From JAZBPO01 sp036351675 (GTDB taxonomy: Bacteria; Pseudomonadota; Gammaproteobacteria; Pseudomonadales; Azotimanducaceae): 6,482 nt of DNA. A program made the translations under genes and the position numbers. Below are positions 5,993-6,482 of the stretch, piece by piece. Position 1 is the stretch's first letter; the number at the start of each line of letters is the position of its first letter. The notes beneath the pieces are model-generated. The model worked only from the letters and a program-made list of their open reading frames with translations. It ran no database searches and was not told the DNA's origin. Location: assembly GCA_036351675.1 (NCBI GenBank), contig JAZBPO010000181.1, positions 1 through 6,482 on the forward strand. Reading direction: 5' to 3'.

Positions 5993-6482
5993 GTGATCCT
6001 TCGCCAGTCTGAACCCCTCTGGCGCCGAACGCGCGGCTGCGCCTGCGCGACCCTGATGCTCATCGCCTCGAACGCCGCCGTCTCGGAAGAGGCGGCGGAG
6101 ACGACGATCGCCGATCCGTCCGCGCCGGTCGACGAGGTCAGGGTCTTGGCGCGGCGCATCGATCTCTCCGTGAGCGGCGGCCTGGTGCCGGAGAACACCT
6201 TCGACGAGGGCGCGATCCGCGGGCTGGCCACGAGTTCACTGGAGGAGCTGCTCGACGAGCTCTCTCCGGAACTGACCAGTGGCCGCGGCGGCAGCGACGG
6301 ACGCCCGGCCTATCTCGTCAACGGCCGCAGGATCTCGAACTTCCGCGAGGTGCGGAGCTATCCGCCGGAAGCCGTGGACCGCATCGAGGTGTTTCCGGAG
6401 GAAGTCGCCGTTCGTCACGGCTTCCGCCCCGATCGCAAGGTCGTGAACATCGTCCTGAAGGAGCACTTCCGTTCCCTGGAGC
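5993..6482 (+). CDS. TonB-dependent receptor-like plug-domain protein (partial, N-terminal 163 residues)
   Basis: The N-terminal part of an outer-membrane receptor-type protein. A basic stretch (WRRTRG, 10-15) and short hydrophobic segment (CACATLMLIASNAA, 16-29) form a likely signal peptide. A TonB-plug-like domain follows: SLEELLDELSPELTSGRGG (82-100), PAYLVNGRRISNF (105-117), and YPPEAVDRIEVFPEEVAVRHGF (123-144, read in two overlapping blocks), then DRKVVNIVLKEHF (147-159), all typical of plug domains. The GTG at 5993 is preferred because GGAG (5982-5985) lies 7 nt upstream; an in-frame GTG at 5942 is possible, and the frame is closed upstream by TAG at 5918. The coding frame is open to the right edge, where the beta barrel would follow. 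The transported ligand is unknown. Such proteins normally import large or scarce nutrients with TonB-ExbB-ExbD energy. Confidence 0.8.
   Translation, partial: MILRQSEPLWRRTRGCACATLMLIASNAAVSEEAAETTIADPSAPVDEVRVLARRIDLSVSGGLVPENTFDEGAIRGLATSSLEELLDELSPELTSGRGGSDGRPAYLVNGRRISNFREVRSYPPEAVDRIEVFPEEVAVRHGFRPDRKVVNIVLKEHFRSLE

Noticed and set aside
1..6482. CRISPR arrays, insertion sequences or rRNA genes
   Set aside because: No regularly spaced direct repeats, transposase motifs, terminal inverted repeats with target duplications or rRNA-like stretches were seen.

Overview
The window is GC-rich DNA with Shine-Dalgarno-led genes. A TonB-receptor-type plug protein, a Tat-exported PhoX-family protein and a close relative of the cytosolic Pseudomonas-type arylsulfatase point to a Gram-negative bacterium, most likely a Pseudomonadota. 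I cannot place it to genus.

Layout, left to right. (1) Positions 1-1643, minus strand: the first 547 residues of a large arylsulfatase with every catalytic residue in place, running off the left edge. (2) 1909-2285, plus strand: a small AbrB/MazE-type antitoxin whose stop codon overlaps the start of what looks like a broken VapC (PIN) toxin. (3) 2340-3878, minus strand: a complete DUF839/PhoX-family protein with a Tat signal, preceded by a good PhoB-binding box and a correctly spaced -10. (4) About 3947-4375: a divergent gene-free region with two perfect 8-bp dyads. (5) 4376-5560, plus strand: a tight two-gene operon of a cysteine-free carboxymuconolactone-decarboxylase-like protein and a homologue of ComA (phosphosulfolactate synthase), closed by a hairpin terminator. 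(6) 5600-5992: gene-free, with several perfect hairpins. (7) 5993-6482, plus strand: the N-terminal 163 residues of an outer-membrane plug-domain protein, cut by the right edge.

The recognisable theme is handling of sulfur and phosphate esters. The arylsulfatase releases sulfate, the PhoX-like protein would release phosphate under PhoB control, the ComA homologue belongs to a family that joins sulfite to phosphoenolpyruvate, and the receptor-like protein could bring in substrate. Only the CMD/ComA-like pair is clearly co-transcribed. The wider link is inference from proximity. The most interesting items are the CMD/ComA-like operon, which has no other coenzyme M gene in view, and the Pho box of the PhoX-like gene.
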